A stretch of 64,000 nt of DNA from the NCBI GenBank assembly GCA_965205545.1, contig OZ242170.1, forward strand, positions 3,038,001-3,102,000. Direction: 5' to 3'. Below are positions 17,865 through 27,141 of the stretch, one piece after another. The number at the start of each line of letters is the position of its first letter. Positions within the stretch are counted from its first letter, which is position 1. The notes below the pieces were generated by a model. That model searched no databases and was not told the origin of the DNA. It was given only the letters and a program-made list of their open reading frames with translations. Both the position numbers and the translations under genes were made by a program. The DNA is from Bin55 sp965205545 (lineage in GTDB: Bacteria > Pseudomonadota > Gammaproteobacteria > Pseudomonadales > Azotimanducaceae).

Positions 17865-19154
17865 TTAAAACTGGCCCGATCGCTTCATTTGCCAGTAGGC
17901 GTTTACTATTCTAACGGGAAAGTCCTGTGGAATCGAGTCCACCACCATGTGGCACGAGTTCCTGCAATTGCCCAGAACATTGCCTCTTTCCTCTACATAC
18001 TTTGCCGCACCAAGGACCGCAAGAGCATCGTCAATGTTCTGTATTTCCAAGTTTAGCGACTCTTCAAGCACATTCTCTCGTAGGCTTGCGAGCAGTACAC
18101 TGTGGCGAGTGGTAAGCAATCGAAGAGCAGCTGGCAACTCTTGGTCGTCGTCGCGCAGGGACGTAAGCAATACGACTAGCGAGCGTTTTGGTTGACGAAT
18201 TAGCGTTGCTTCTGCAGCCGCTATGTAATCCGATGCAACCGTTCCAGTTTGAAGATCGTACGTGTGGTGTAGCAATTGACTTATGGATGAGAGGCTTGTC
18301 AGGCTAGGTATCCATCTCTGTTCGTGACCAAAGCACAATACTGCAACTCGGTCTCCTTGACGTAGCGCAATGAAAGACAGCAATGTCATCGCGTCTAGCG
18401 TCCTATCAAACAATGACACCTCACCGTCATGGCTGTGCATACGCCGACCAGTATCGACAAGAAAAAGCAATTGCTGTGAACGTTCGTCCTGGAATTCACG
18501 GGAAATAAGGTTCCTTCGCTTGGAGGTCGCCTTCCAATCGATACGATTGAGTGGATCAGCCTGCCTATACTCCCTTAGCTGCAGAAACTCCAGTCCTTCA
18601 CCTCGCCGAATTTGCTTCTTTATCCCTAGTTGGATTGTCTGATGAACCATGAGAAGCTTTAGATAGGTGGTGATTTGAGAAAAGTCAGGGTAGACACGTA
18701 CATGATCTTCGCAACGAATGTGCAACACTCGTTGCCAAAAGCCAATGCGGGAATCCACTGCGATATCTATGTAGTGGAAGTCGAAATCGCCCCTCAAAGC
18801 GGGCTTTATTGTGTAGTCGATTACAAGTGCATTGTCGGGCAGTACGCGTTCAGTCAAAGGCAACCCCCTTGGATTTAGCTCAAGAGGACACCTGTCATTG
18901 ATAGTCATTCTGATCGTGTACTTGCATTCATTGTTGATTTCCAGGTGCACAGTCGACTCTTGTCCGAAAGCCAGACTTGAAGAGATCCTTCGACTTGCTG
19001 TAGGGAGAATCTGACCGAGCACGGCTATAGCGTCGAAGACTGCCATGCAGACAACGACTATGGACAGCACAAATGCTACAGTTCGCAGTTCCTGAAAAAA
19101 GAACAAACCTGCTACAAGCAGGATTGCAAGGACTAGAGCTTTGGTGGGCTTCAC
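17865..19154 (-). CDS. DUF58 domain protein (von Willebrand-like), MoxR partner
   Basis: A 429-residue protein with two N-terminal membrane helices followed by the DUF58 region. The family signature RIDWKATSKR...REFQDER is followed by LLFLVDTGRRM, the start of a VWA-like fold. DUF58 proteins are encoded beside MoxR-type AAA+ ATPases and are thought to act with them as membrane-linked chaperone or metal-insertion factors. It starts with GTG at 19154, overlapping the MoxR stop by four bases (GTGA), and is the last gene of the ten-gene array. No strong terminator follows; only a GGGCA/TGCCC mini-hairpin is present. Confidence 0.88.
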   Translation of the reverse strand: MKPTKALVLAILLVAGLFFFQELRTVAFVLSIVVVCMAVFDAIAVLGQILPTASRRISSSLAFGQESTVHLEINNECKYTIRMTINDRCPLELNPRGLPLTERVLPDNALVIDYTIKPALRGDFDFHYIDIAVDSRIGFWQRVLHIRCEDHVRVYPDFSQITTYLKLLMVHQTIQLGIKKQIRRGEGLEFLQLREYRQADPLNRIDWKATSKRRNLISREFQDERSQQLLFLVDTGRRMHSHDGEVSLFDRTLDAMTLLSFIALRQGDRVAVLCFGHEQRWIPSLTSLSSISQLLHHTYDLQTGTVASDYIAAAEATLIRQPKRSLVVLLTSLRDDDQELPAALRLLTTRHSVLLASLRENVLEESLNLEIQNIDDALAVLGAAKYVEERGNVLGNCRNSCHMVVDSIPQDFPVRIVNAYWQMKRSGQF

Positions 19155-20164
19155 TTCCGCGGTGCTTCGACGCTTTGAATTGCGCTTGACAGGATTTGAT
19201 CCCTTGACATTCCCTCGATCTGATACTCAGGGCTTAGTGCAATTCGATGCCGCATTGCGGGAATGGCAACTTCACGAACATCATCTGGCGTAACGAATCC
19301 ACGTCCCGAAAGCAATGCGAGTGCTCGTGCGACTCGAACTATCGCAATGGCGGCACGCGGGCTCGCACCATTGGTTATTCCTTCGTATTCTCGTGAGGTG
19401 CGGACAATATTTACTACGTATCGCAGTACGGCTTCATCAATCAGCACTTCAGAAGCCATGCTCTGTGCTTTTTTTACGATTTCCGACGTTGCGACAGCCT
19501 GAATTGCCGATGTATCGAGAGAATCCGTAGGTCTGCCAGTTGTAACTTGGTCAACAAGAGTGACCTCGTCCTCAAATTCTGGAAAATCGATGTACACATT
19601 AAGCATGAATCGATCTAATTGCGCTTCGGGAAGCGGATACGTTCCTTCGAATTCAATGGGGTTTTGTGTGGCAAGCACCATATAGGGCCGATCAACCAGG
19701 AAGCTCTCTCCCTCGATGGTGGCTTGACGTTCCTGCATGACTTCCAGCAGTGCGGATTGGGTTTTTGCGGGCGCCCTGTTGATTTCGTCTGCAAGCAATA
19801 GATTGGTGAACACAGGTCCCTTACGTATTACAAAACGCTCCTCCTTCATGTTGTATTGGGCGTGTCCCGTAACGTCACTGGGCATTAAGTCCGGAGTAAA
19901 TTGAATTCGTGTGGTCGAGCACTCTATGCTCGTTGCGAGTGCTCGCACCAAGAGTGTCTTTCCCAATCCCGGCACACCCTCCAATAGAACGTGGCCGTTA
20001 GCTACCAAGCAACAGAGAACTTGCGCAACAACTTCCTCTTGGCCAACAAGAATGGAATTCACATTTCTCGATATCGTTTCGAAGCTCGTTGCGCATTCCG
20101 AAATGTCCTCGTCGGAAGGTCCTTGGAGGTTTTGGATTGATTCCGATGTCTGTTCTTCGTTCAT
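19151..20164 (-). CDS. MoxR-family AAA+ ATPase
   Basis: A 337-residue cytoplasmic AAA+ ATPase of the MoxR group. Walker A is EGVPGLGKTLL, Walker B is LLADEINRAP, followed by sensor 1 TQNP and the YPLPEAQLDRF segment that defines the family, and an arginine-rich sensor 2 (GASPRAAIAI). MoxR ATPases remodel or activate partner proteins, typically the VWA/DUF58 product encoded next to them. It is followed by DUF58 with a four-base overlap and preceded 26 bases upstream by the DUF4350 gene. Confidence 0.95.
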   Translation of the reverse strand: MNEEQTSESIQNLQGPSDEDISECATSFETISRNVNSILVGQEEVVAQVLCCLVANGHVLLEGVPGLGKTLLVRALATSIECSTTRIQFTPDLMPSDVTGHAQYNMKEERFVIRKGPVFTNLLLADEINRAPAKTQSALLEVMQERQATIEGESFLVDRPYMVLATQNPIEFEGTYPLPEAQLDRFMLNVYIDFPEFEDEVTLVDQVTTGRPTDSLDTSAIQAVATSEIVKKAQSMASEVLIDEAVLRYVVNIVRTSREYEGITNGASPRAAIAIVRVARALALLSGRGFVTPDDVREVAIPAMRHRIALSPEYQIEGMSRDQILSSAIQSVEAPRK

Positions 20165-20190
20165 TGAATTACCCCGAAGTTAGTGTTTGC

Positions 20191-21414
20191 CTAAGATCGA
20201 AATGGCTCATTTACGCTAGTTTCCTTGTTCTTGTAAAAGGCTTGAACGAGGCGCACACGTTCAATAAGGGACGTTTCCTTCAGAGGAGTGGATTGAGATT
20301 GAAGCGCATCTTTCACGAATGTCTCGGGAACACCCATAGTTTGCGCAGCCTGCTTCGTATGTCGTTCCTTTTCCAATTCCGATCGATTGTGCAAGGCATA
20401 CGAATTCAAGGACTTCAAGTAGGGACCCAGGTGCCGCGTTCGCCACGCAAACTTCGCGCCACTCGTTGCGTACTCAAATGCACTACGCCGAGGTCTGAGG
20501 ATCTCGTACTTGGGAGGCGAGAGCCTTATATTCCAGCTAATAATCACAATAACCAATGCGAGGGCCAACCCAACTATCGCAAGCGAATAGCGATTCCACA
20601 GCATGAGTGGCAAAGAAGGGACTTCCACACGCGGCAATATCCACAAATTTCTCGGTATTCCGGTTTGAGTTTCTGGAGCTGAGTCAGTTAGGATCGAATG
20701 CAATAGGAATGCGTGGTCAAAGCACGCAACATTGGCATTGTTCCAACGTCTTAAGTCGGCAAAGGCATAGACCTCGCCAGCGCCGTAGGGAATTCTAAGC
20801 ATCAGATCCTTATCCAAAACTTCCACGTCAAGGTCACTTTGCACACTGCTGAGGTCAAAAGTGGACACGCTTCCGCTGGTGGAACTTTGCAAATCAGCTG
20901 TGTCACCGTTTGCCAAATTGACTGTTGTAAATTCGCTTTGGCACTCTCCAAACTCCAGAAAATACTTGAAACTCGATTCTGTTGCAGCGCGTTTGCGGTA
21001 GATGTTCAGTTTCATGGGAAAGAGATCGTGATAGTCGCGTACGACCCTTTCTTTGTTCACGGCATCTTTGACTGCGTAAATGAGCGTACCACCACTGCGC
21101 ACCCAGTCCTCTAGTTCGTCGCTTAGAGATTTTCTAACTATAGACAGAGGTCCATCGACTATGGCTACGGTATCCGAGTAAGACGGAACGGACTTGTCGT
21201 CGAACGGAGTCTCTCTGTGAAGGGAAATGTTGTGTTTTTCGAGAAACGTGGAAACCGCCAACCAAGGATTTGTCCGAGCTTCATCCGTAGGAATTTTTAT
21301 GTATTCACTTTCGCCTCGGGGCCACCACACTACAACGAGAATAATGACACCCGCCAGTGCTGCCAAGAGAAGCGCGTAGACTACAACCAAGCCTTTAGTC
21401 GAAGTCTTGGACAT
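20191..21414 (-). CDS. DUF4350 domain membrane protein
   Basis: A 407-residue protein with an N-terminal transmembrane helix (about residues 9-30), an extracytoplasmic domain of about 240 residues, a second helix near 285 and a cytoplasmic tail. The N-terminal stretch NPWLAVSTFLEKHNI and the following DGPLSIV...LEDWVRSGGTLIYA fit the DUF4350 fold, which is regularly found between DUF4129 and MoxR genes. Its function is unknown. The ATG at 21414 overlaps the DUF4129 stop by 20 bases. Confidence 0.8.
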   Translation of the reverse strand: MSKTSTKGLVVVYALLLAALAGVIILVVVWWPRGESEYIKIPTDEARTNPWLAVSTFLEKHNISLHRETPFDDKSVPSYSDTVAIVDGPLSIVRKSLSDELEDWVRSGGTLIYAVKDAVNKERVVRDYHDLFPMKLNIYRKRAATESSFKYFLEFGECQSEFTTVNLANGDTADLQSSTSGSVSTFDLSSVQSDLDVEVLDKDLMLRIPYGAGEVYAFADLRRWNNANVACFDHAFLLHSILTDSAPETQTGIPRNLWILPRVEVPSLPLMLWNRYSLAIVGLALALVIVIISWNIRLSPPKYEILRPRRSAFEYATSGAKFAWRTRHLGPYLKSLNSYALHNRSELEKERHTKQAAQTMGVPETFVKDALQSQSTPLKETSLIERVRLVQAFYKNKETSVNEPFRS

Positions 21415-22819
21415 AGCTGTCCCTCAATGACACGAAATCGCTTTCCGCAATCGGTTGATTGGCATACGCAAGCTGCTGCCATTTGGAAGTGATCAGTTCG
21501 AATGACTTTGACCTGGATGGTACGGTTGACTTTACTTCCCGCTTGCAGGCGGCCTCCGTGAAGCTGAGGTCAATCTTGCAGCGGTGTTGCGTAACTAATG
21601 CATAGAGTGCACCTCGGTACAGCAATGAGAGCGCTTCGCGACGTTGTCCACCGTTCCAAAGCTCAGTCGCCCGCCCAGACACGTTGTCGGGCAGATTCAG
21701 ATCACGCTTGAGCTTTGGCACATTGCTATGTATTGACCTGGGTTTTGTGCCTTCTTTGCGAAAGAACCTTGCATATTCCCAGACACGAAGCTGGTAGAGC
21801 AGGAACACAACCGCGGCGATGAGCAAGCCCCACGCAATAATCCTAAGAATTTCCTGCAGAAACGGATAAGATCTTGATTCAACGGGTCTCAGCTCAATAT
21901 CAAACTCAGTTCGAGCTCTCTTGTCGGAAATGAGATCACTGTCGACAATTTCTCTAATCTCCTGCTGCATGCTGGTTTTTTGTGCATCAACTCCTGCAGG
22001 CTCGTTGGGTTGCGCCCATGAGGTGTCAAAACACAGCAAGACCAAGAACAATCCAACAATCGGAGCAATTCGCTGGGTCAACTTTCGAAATCCAATGTCA
22101 ATATCCCAGCCCTCGAGTTCGATGCGACGGTTCAAATACAAAGCGAAGCCGCAGCAGGTGTAAAAGGGTGCAACAAGCGCATAGGCGACGAAAAACAGTG
22201 TTAGTACAAGCTTCGATGTCCAATAATGAAAAGCGTCAGTTGTAAACATCCCGGTGAATCCTGTGTCTGGATCGTTGAGGATGTCTTCAGGTATCTCGAT
22301 GCCGGCTATGTCCGCCACAGTAAATAACAGCAACAGGACAATGCACACCTCCAAACACCATCCCAAGATGAGAAGCCAAATGTAGGTTCCCATAGTGCGC
22401 TCTCTAACTAGAGAGCGTCTGGTAGAGACGATGCCTTCCCGCGAGTGATTGCCTTCCAGTGCTGCAACTGGAGTAAGCGTGCTACGTCCAGGAGAAAGAC
22501 GGAATAGCGTGAGCCACAGCCAACAGTCAGCAGAGAGGATATTTCTTCGAATCGTGCTCCAAGTCGCGTGTCCTTTAAATATTGACGCGGCGACGATCGT
22601 TAGAGGTATACGTTCATAGAGCGGTTTGAACCACCACAGCAGCATTAGAGCAAAAAACAGGTTTGGTACGAGCCAAGCGCCAATGAAGACGGGAACAGCA
22701 AGTATTAACCATCCTGCGAGAAGCGACCACCAATAGCGGCGCGCGATCAATACTCCCAAATCCAATGCCTCCATATTCGGTCGCTGGCGGATTTCAATCT
22801 GGGCGTTGTCGTATTGCAT
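21395..22819 (-). CDS. DUF4129 domain membrane protein
   Basis: A 474-residue membrane protein. Several hydrophobic segments occupy the N-terminal 280 residues. An extracytoplasmic loop and a further helix near residue 330 follow, and the C-terminal cytoplasmic region (ELWNGGQRREALSLLYRGALY...) is the DUF4129 domain. Its job is unknown; it belongs to the conserved RDD-SpoIIM-DUF4129-DUF4350-MoxR-DUF58 cluster. I chose the ATG at 22819, five bases after the SpoIIM-type gene, because the longer frame to 22966 lies wholly inside that gene. Confidence 0.8.
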   Translation of the reverse strand: MQYDNAQIEIRQRPNMEALDLGVLIARRYWWSLLAGWLILAVPVFIGAWLVPNLFFALMLLWWFKPLYERIPLTIVAASIFKGHATWSTIRRNILSADCWLWLTLFRLSPGRSTLTPVAALEGNHSREGIVSTRRSLVRERTMGTYIWLLILGWCLEVCIVLLLLFTVADIAGIEIPEDILNDPDTGFTGMFTTDAFHYWTSKLVLTLFFVAYALVAPFYTCCGFALYLNRRIELEGWDIDIGFRKLTQRIAPIVGLFLVLLCFDTSWAQPNEPAGVDAQKTSMQQEIREIVDSDLISDKRARTEFDIELRPVESRSYPFLQEILRIIAWGLLIAAVVFLLYQLRVWEYARFFRKEGTKPRSIHSNVPKLKRDLNLPDNVSGRATELWNGGQRREALSLLYRGALYALVTQHRCKIDLSFTEAACKREVKSTVPSRSKSFELITSKWQQLAYANQPIAESDFVSLRDSYVQDFD

Positions 22820-22824
22820 GGGGG

Positions 22825-23829
22825 TTAAGAAGTGACTTGCATCGGTGCGGTGTCGCTGGATTCGACCGCTCCGCGGCCAACAAGCACGAAGTACCCGATG
22901 ACCAGCATCCACATGACTATACCTACCGTGTACTTGATAGTCGGTTGCAATTGCAGGGCTGACCAAAAGGCTTCGATGAATGCGGCAACTATAAACATTA
23001 GCATCGATCCGAATGCAAGAACTACAGCTTTTCGACCACCTCGCAGAATCGCCGTTGATCTTGACATCTCGCCTGGGGCAACCGTCGCTTTACCAAGCAC
23101 GAGACCGGCTGCTCCGGCTATGGCGATTGCCGTCAGCTCCAGCGCGCTGTGTCCAGAAACAAACGGCAAGAGAGTGGAACTGTAGCCTGCGACTAGCAAG
23201 TGAGTGAAGACCGCAGAAAGAATCACTCCGTTGAAGACCAGTACAAGCACGGTGCCCAAGCCGAAGAAAATGCCAAACGCGAAAGTCCTCAGTCCGATTG
23301 AAGCGTTGTTTAGTATGTAGTGGCCGAACGCGTGCACCCTTGAATCGGCTTCGGTTATTTGACCGGGACTTCTAGCGTTTGGGTCATACATTCTTTCGTA
23401 TTCTTCGATCTGGTCGGTTGAGAGGACTGAGTGAACGTTTTGGTTGTCCTCAACGATGAGTGCACTAACGATAAACGCTGGGATCATCAAACAGCACACG
23501 GAGAGAAGGAGAAGCCCCCTGTGATCGCGAACGCTCTGAGGAAATCCATGGGATATGAACTCGAGGAAACTTGCCATCCACCCGGATCGGCTCACATAGA
23601 CGATGTTGTGCCCACGAACCGCCAAATCGTTTAGGCGACTTATTAGATCATTGCTGTAGTTGCGAGACTGCGCAACTGCGAGGTCTCTGGCGATGTCCCG
23701 GTAGCTAGCAACGAATTCCTGCGGTGCGAGTTTTTTTGCTTGCGAGGGTTTCTTCTCATACTCCTTTACTGCTTCGAGATACTCGTCCCAGCTCTTCGAT
23801 CTGGATTTGACAAAGTAGTCCTGCTTCAC
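22825..23829 (-). CDS. SpoIIM/DUF95-type membrane protein
   Basis: A 334-residue protein with an N-terminal cytoplasmic helical region (about 100 residues, WDEYLEAVKEYEKK...) and about six membrane helices. The segment FGHYILNNASIGLRTFAFGIFFGLGTVLVLVFNG is cut here to its key parts: NN-x-x-x-G and FGxxxGxGT, which are typical of stage II sporulation protein M relatives. In non-sporulating bacteria its role is unknown, but it is a stable member of the MoxR cluster. It begins with GTG at 23829, overlapping the RDD gene by four bases (GTGA). Confidence 0.85.
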   Translation of the reverse strand: MKQDYFVKSRSKSWDEYLEAVKEYEKKPSQAKKLAPQEFVASYRDIARDLAVAQSRNYSNDLISRLNDLAVRGHNIVYVSRSGWMASFLEFISHGFPQSVRDHRGLLLLSVCCLMIPAFIVSALIVEDNQNVHSVLSTDQIEEYERMYDPNARSPGQITEADSRVHAFGHYILNNASIGLRTFAFGIFFGLGTVLVLVFNGVILSAVFTHLLVAGYSSTLLPFVSGHSALELTAIAIAGAAGLVLGKATVAPGEMSRSTAILRGGRKAVVLAFGSMLMFIVAAFIEAFWSALQLQPTIKYTVGIVMWMLVIGYFVLVGRGAVESSDTAPMQVTS

Positions 23830-24605
23830 TGGCCGCGAATTCCTTGCGCATACCCTAGCGTTGCCTCGACGGCTGGCTCGCCCGATTCACCGTGAAGCTC
23901 GTTGAGGATTTCAGCCAATTCCATGGCACGCGGACGTGAGAACGAACCCGCTCGCGATTGATACTCCAGCAGAATGACTTGCTCGTCTGCCGTGAGGCTC
24001 ATAGGTAGCGGCTTGGCTGCGACGCCTTCTGTGTTTTTGACTACAGGCGGCTTGTCGTCGTAGACCACAATCGTGTTGGCCACGACATCGCCAATTCTCT
24101 TGAAATTCTTGGTGATCGCCATGCTTGCCACCGCGGGAATGCCGAGAAGCGGAATCCCTTCTACTACTTTGAAGATGTTGCGAATAAGCGATGCTGGCAG
24201 TCGAATCGGAGTGCCGTCGGCGTTTACGGTCTTCAAGTTGACCATGGCTTTGCCAGGTGTGCGACCGTCGTTGAAGATCTCAAACAAAACGCCATAGAAC
24301 CACATCACGAGGAACACTGTAAGAAAGGTAATCATCTGACCAATGCGGCCGGAAAGAACGATTCCCGCAAGAAACCAGACAGCCGTGTTGATGCAAAGCT
24401 TTATCATTGCATCCACTAGAAAAGCCCCAGCACGTATTGCAATTCCGGCAGGTCGGACATGAATGATTGCACCTTCTGGAGTCTCTAGATCCTCTCGTGT
24501 GTCGATCACGACACCGGCTGCGGGAGACGTATACGTCCAATAGGCTCCGCCCACCTCATCCAATGGGACGTCTTGGTTGGTTGTTGACGACGATTGCGCG
24601 GTCAT
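23826..24605 (-). CDS. RDD family membrane protein of the MoxR cluster
   Basis: A 259-residue RDD-domain protein. It has the motif RAGAFLVDAMIK in helix one and DGRTPGKAMVNL in the loop, then a cytoplasmic tail of about 90 residues. This tail distinguishes it from the two short RDD proteins at 16-17.6 kb. It is the first gene of the conserved membrane-protein set that ends with MoxR and DUF58. The ATG at 24605 is 42 bases downstream of the acyltransferase-like gene. Confidence 0.85.
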   Translation of the reverse strand: MTAQSSSTTNQDVPLDEVGGAYWTYTSPAAGVVIDTREDLETPEGAIIHVRPAGIAIRAGAFLVDAMIKLCINTAVWFLAGIVLSGRIGQMITFLTVFLVMWFYGVLFEIFNDGRTPGKAMVNLKTVNADGTPIRLPASLIRNIFKVVEGIPLLGIPAVASMAITKNFKRIGDVVANTIVVYDDKPPVVKNTEGVAAKPLPMSLTADEQVILLEYQSRAGSFSRPRAMELAEILNELHGESGEPAVEATLGYAQGIRGQ

Positions 24606-24647
24606 GCTACTTGGTCGTTTGAACGAGACATTGGTAATGCTCTGGAG

Positions 24648-25850
24648 TCAGAATTTCGTTTGTCTGCGATATTTGCTGAGGTCGATATCTTGGCGAAACG
24701 GCGAGTGCGCCTCGATGTATTCAATGTCGTGTGCGACGTATTGCTTTTCCTCGTCCAGGAATCGATTTACAGCCTCTCGAAAGCTGTCGTTGACAATGTA
24801 GTGTGCTGAGTAAGTGGGTTGAGGTAAATAGCCTCGAGCGATCTTGTGCCCTCCCTGTGCGCCGGCTTCCACCGTTTTCAAGCCGCGATCGATGGCGAAA
24901 TCGATCGCCTGATAGTAGCAGGTCTCAAAATGCAGGAATCTATGATCTTCGATGCATCCCCAGTTTCTTCCGAAAAGCGTTTCGCCGCCTATAAAGTTGA
25001 TCGCACCGGCAATGTACTTGTCTCCTCGTCTGCACAACACCAATAGCGTTTGATCGGGCATCGTCTCAGAGATGCGACTAAAGAACTCTCGGTTGAGATA
25101 GGGTTGTCCCCACTTTCGGTAGCCGGTATCGGAGTAGAAATCGTAGAAGACATCCCAATGATGCTCGCGAAGGTCGGATCCTGTAACCCACTCGATGGAA
25201 ATCCCATTGCTCATTGCATCGCGTCTTTCACGACGGATATTTTTGCGCTTCTTTGATGACAAGTCCGATAAGAATTCTTCAAACGTGTGATAGCCCGCAT
25301 TGTGCCAGTGGAACTGAGTGTCAACTCTTTGCAGGAAACCTATTTCGCCGGCCCTGTCCCACTGATCCTTCGTCATGAACGTAATGTGGGCTGAGCTCAG
25401 CTTGAGTTTGCGAGTTACCTGCACCATGGTTCCGAGCAGCTGACTCTCGATCAGTTTTCTGGCGGAAGATCGTGCAGTCAGTAACCGAGGCCCCGTCGCA
25501 GGTGTAAAGGGAACGCTTGACTGCAATTTGGGATAGTACTCCCCGCCCGCAGAGTACCAGGCATTCGCCCAACTCCCGTCGAATACAAACTCTCCACGTG
25601 AATGGGATTTCAAGTACATGGGAATGACGCCCAAAGTACTTTGCTGCCTTCGTAGCTCGATGTGGAATGGTTGCCAGCCTGTATTCGCGGACACGCAACC
25701 ACTTTCCTCTAAAGCAGCGATGAATCGGTGATCTATGAAAGGGTTGTAGGCACGATCCGAGGGATTTGCACACGCGTCCCAAGTCGTGGATGGTATGTCT
25801 GTAATTGAATGCCGAACATAGCCTTCAAGCTTTATGTCGCTGCTTCCCAC
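24648..25850 (-). CDS. FemAB-like / DUF482 GNAT-fold acyltransferase
   Basis: A 400-residue protein of the DUF482 (PF04339) group, which has a duplicated GNAT fold related to FemAB peptidoglycan aminoacyltransferases. Typical segments are NPFIDHRFIAALEESG near the N-terminus, then SSKKRKNIRRERR, then WGCIEDHRFLHFETCYYQAIDFAI and VEAGAQGGHKIARGYLP. The biochemical reaction of this group is not settled; transfer of an acyl or aminoacyl group is inferred. It starts with GTG at 25850, 48 bases after the dioxygenase gene, and looks like part of the ABC exporter operon. Nothing in the sequence identifies the acceptor. Confidence 0.82.
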   Translation of the reverse strand: MGSSDIKLEGYVRHSITDIPSTTWDACANPSDRAYNPFIDHRFIAALEESGCVSANTGWQPFHIELRRQQSTLGVIPMYLKSHSRGEFVFDGSWANAWYSAGGEYYPKLQSSVPFTPATGPRLLTARSSARKLIESQLLGTMVQVTRKLKLSSAHITFMTKDQWDRAGEIGFLQRVDTQFHWHNAGYHTFEEFLSDLSSKKRKNIRRERRDAMSNGISIEWVTGSDLREHHWDVFYDFYSDTGYRKWGQPYLNREFFSRISETMPDQTLLVLCRRGDKYIAGAINFIGGETLFGRNWGCIEDHRFLHFETCYYQAIDFAIDRGLKTVEAGAQGGHKIARGYLPQPTYSAHYIVNDSFREAVNRFLDEEKQYVAHDIEYIEAHSPFRQDIDLSKYRRQTKF

Positions 25851-25898
25851 GATACTTGCGCTAAACGATTTGCTTTACCACACCGCCGGTAGTATTCG

Positions 25899-27107
25899 CT
25901 AGTAGCGGCTTGTTGCCAGCCGTTCTGGTTGCAAAGTGTCAGTCAAATCTCGATCCGGCGCAATCGCGAATTCGCCTCCCGGTCCAATGAATTGATGCAC
26001 CATGAGGTTTTCGATCTCGCGTTTTTCTCTCTCGTTGGCCTGCTCGAAGACCTCACTGTCGCGAAACGCTAGGTAAGCCTGGCTCGTGTCATTCTTCGGG
26101 AAGACGTACATGGGAGTCATGGCCAAGAGCATGGCAGCGCGTTTGTTGTCCGTTCTGTTTACCCCGGCACGATGCCAAGTCCTGGAATCGAACAGTATGA
26201 TGCTTCCTCCCGGTGCTTCGATGACATCTGCCTCGGTGCCCGAATAGGGAAGTCCGTTCTTCGATCGATAGTCCCGGCGCGCGTGCAATCTTGCAGAGCC
26301 CCACTCGGTTGGAGGCGGCTTGTCAAGTTCGTGCGAACCAAGCTTGAAGGCGGTGGCACCTCGCTCCTTGCTGAAGTCCGAAATGCAAACATTGCGCTGC
26401 ACACCTAGGATTGTGTTGCCTGAGGGAGAGGGTACTTGACCCTTATGACCGGTTCCCCAATGGTAGGGAAAGTCGGAATGCCATCCTTGAACGTTGCGGC
26501 TTCCGTCATCGCGGTGCAAGACTGCTATACCCGGAGCGTGCGATAGACGAACATCGGGAATTCGCAGGTATTGCCTAATCAACCACAATGAAATAGGTTC
26601 CGCGACAGTCCTCGCGACTGAAATGTGCTGAGTAATCGCCGTTTCTCGAGTCCGTTTACGATTCGCGTATCGATCTGTGCAGGCAACCCACTCCAGGCCA
26701 TCCAACGTATCCGGGCTCAAAATACAAGCAAGGCATACCCACCCGTCAGACCTAAGGCGACGCAAATATGCCGAAGGCAATTCAGCCGGACCGTGAACAG
26801 TCTTAAGAGCAACAGAGGAAATCTTGCTTTCTACGTTTAGTGTTGAGGACTGCACCCCAATACTGAAACCTGAGTCTGAAGGAACTCTTTCGACCTGCAA
26901 CCCCGTCTTCACGTGAACAAAATGGTTGTCGCCGTGCAAATCCCAAATAATGTTGTCGTCACCGACGTTGGATAGTTCCAGCTTGGCACCATTGAACGAT
27001 GCAAACCTGCCGTCAGCGCACTCTAGGAGGACATGGTGATGCTTAGGACGATCTACGACTACAGCTCTTTCGTTGAAGGTCTCGGTTTCAGGCACCGTCT
27101 CGTTCAT
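25899..27107 (-). CDS. Phytanoyl-CoA dioxygenase (PhyH) family protein with N-terminal extension
   Basis: A 402-residue putative Fe(II)/2-oxoglutarate oxygenase. The iron-binding H-x-D appears as GWHSDFPYHWG near residue 215, and the distal histidine as SRTWHRAGVNRT near 330; the Arg of RTDNKRAAM may bind 2-oxoglutarate. PhyH enzymes hydroxylate lipid acyl chains or small molecules. About 110 residues before the catalytic domain (MNETVPETETF... to AELPSAYL) form a separate beta-rich part that I do not recognise. Located 34 bases after the second ABC gene and before the FemAB-like gene, it probably modifies whatever the exporter handles. Confidence 0.82.
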   Translation of the reverse strand: MNETVPETETFNERAVVVDRPKHHHVLLECADGRFASFNGAKLELSNVGDDNIIWDLHGDNHFVHVKTGLQVERVPSDSGFSIGVQSSTLNVESKISSVALKTVHGPAELPSAYLRRLRSDGWVCLACILSPDTLDGLEWVACTDRYANRKRTRETAITQHISVARTVAEPISLWLIRQYLRIPDVRLSHAPGIAVLHRDDGSRNVQGWHSDFPYHWGTGHKGQVPSPSGNTILGVQRNVCISDFSKERGATAFKLGSHELDKPPPTEWGSARLHARRDYRSKNGLPYSGTEADVIEAPGGSIILFDSRTWHRAGVNRTDNKRAAMLLAMTPMYVFPKNDTSQAYLAFRDSEVFEQANEREKREIENLMVHQFIGPGGEFAIAPDRDLTDTLQPERLATSRY

Positions 27108-27141
27108 TGTTCAAGGAAAGTCGATTTGCCGATTAGCCAAG

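Noticed and set aside
20089..20682. A 197-codon open frame on the plus strand
   Set aside because: It is antisense to MoxR and DUF4350 genes and shows no recognisable domain.
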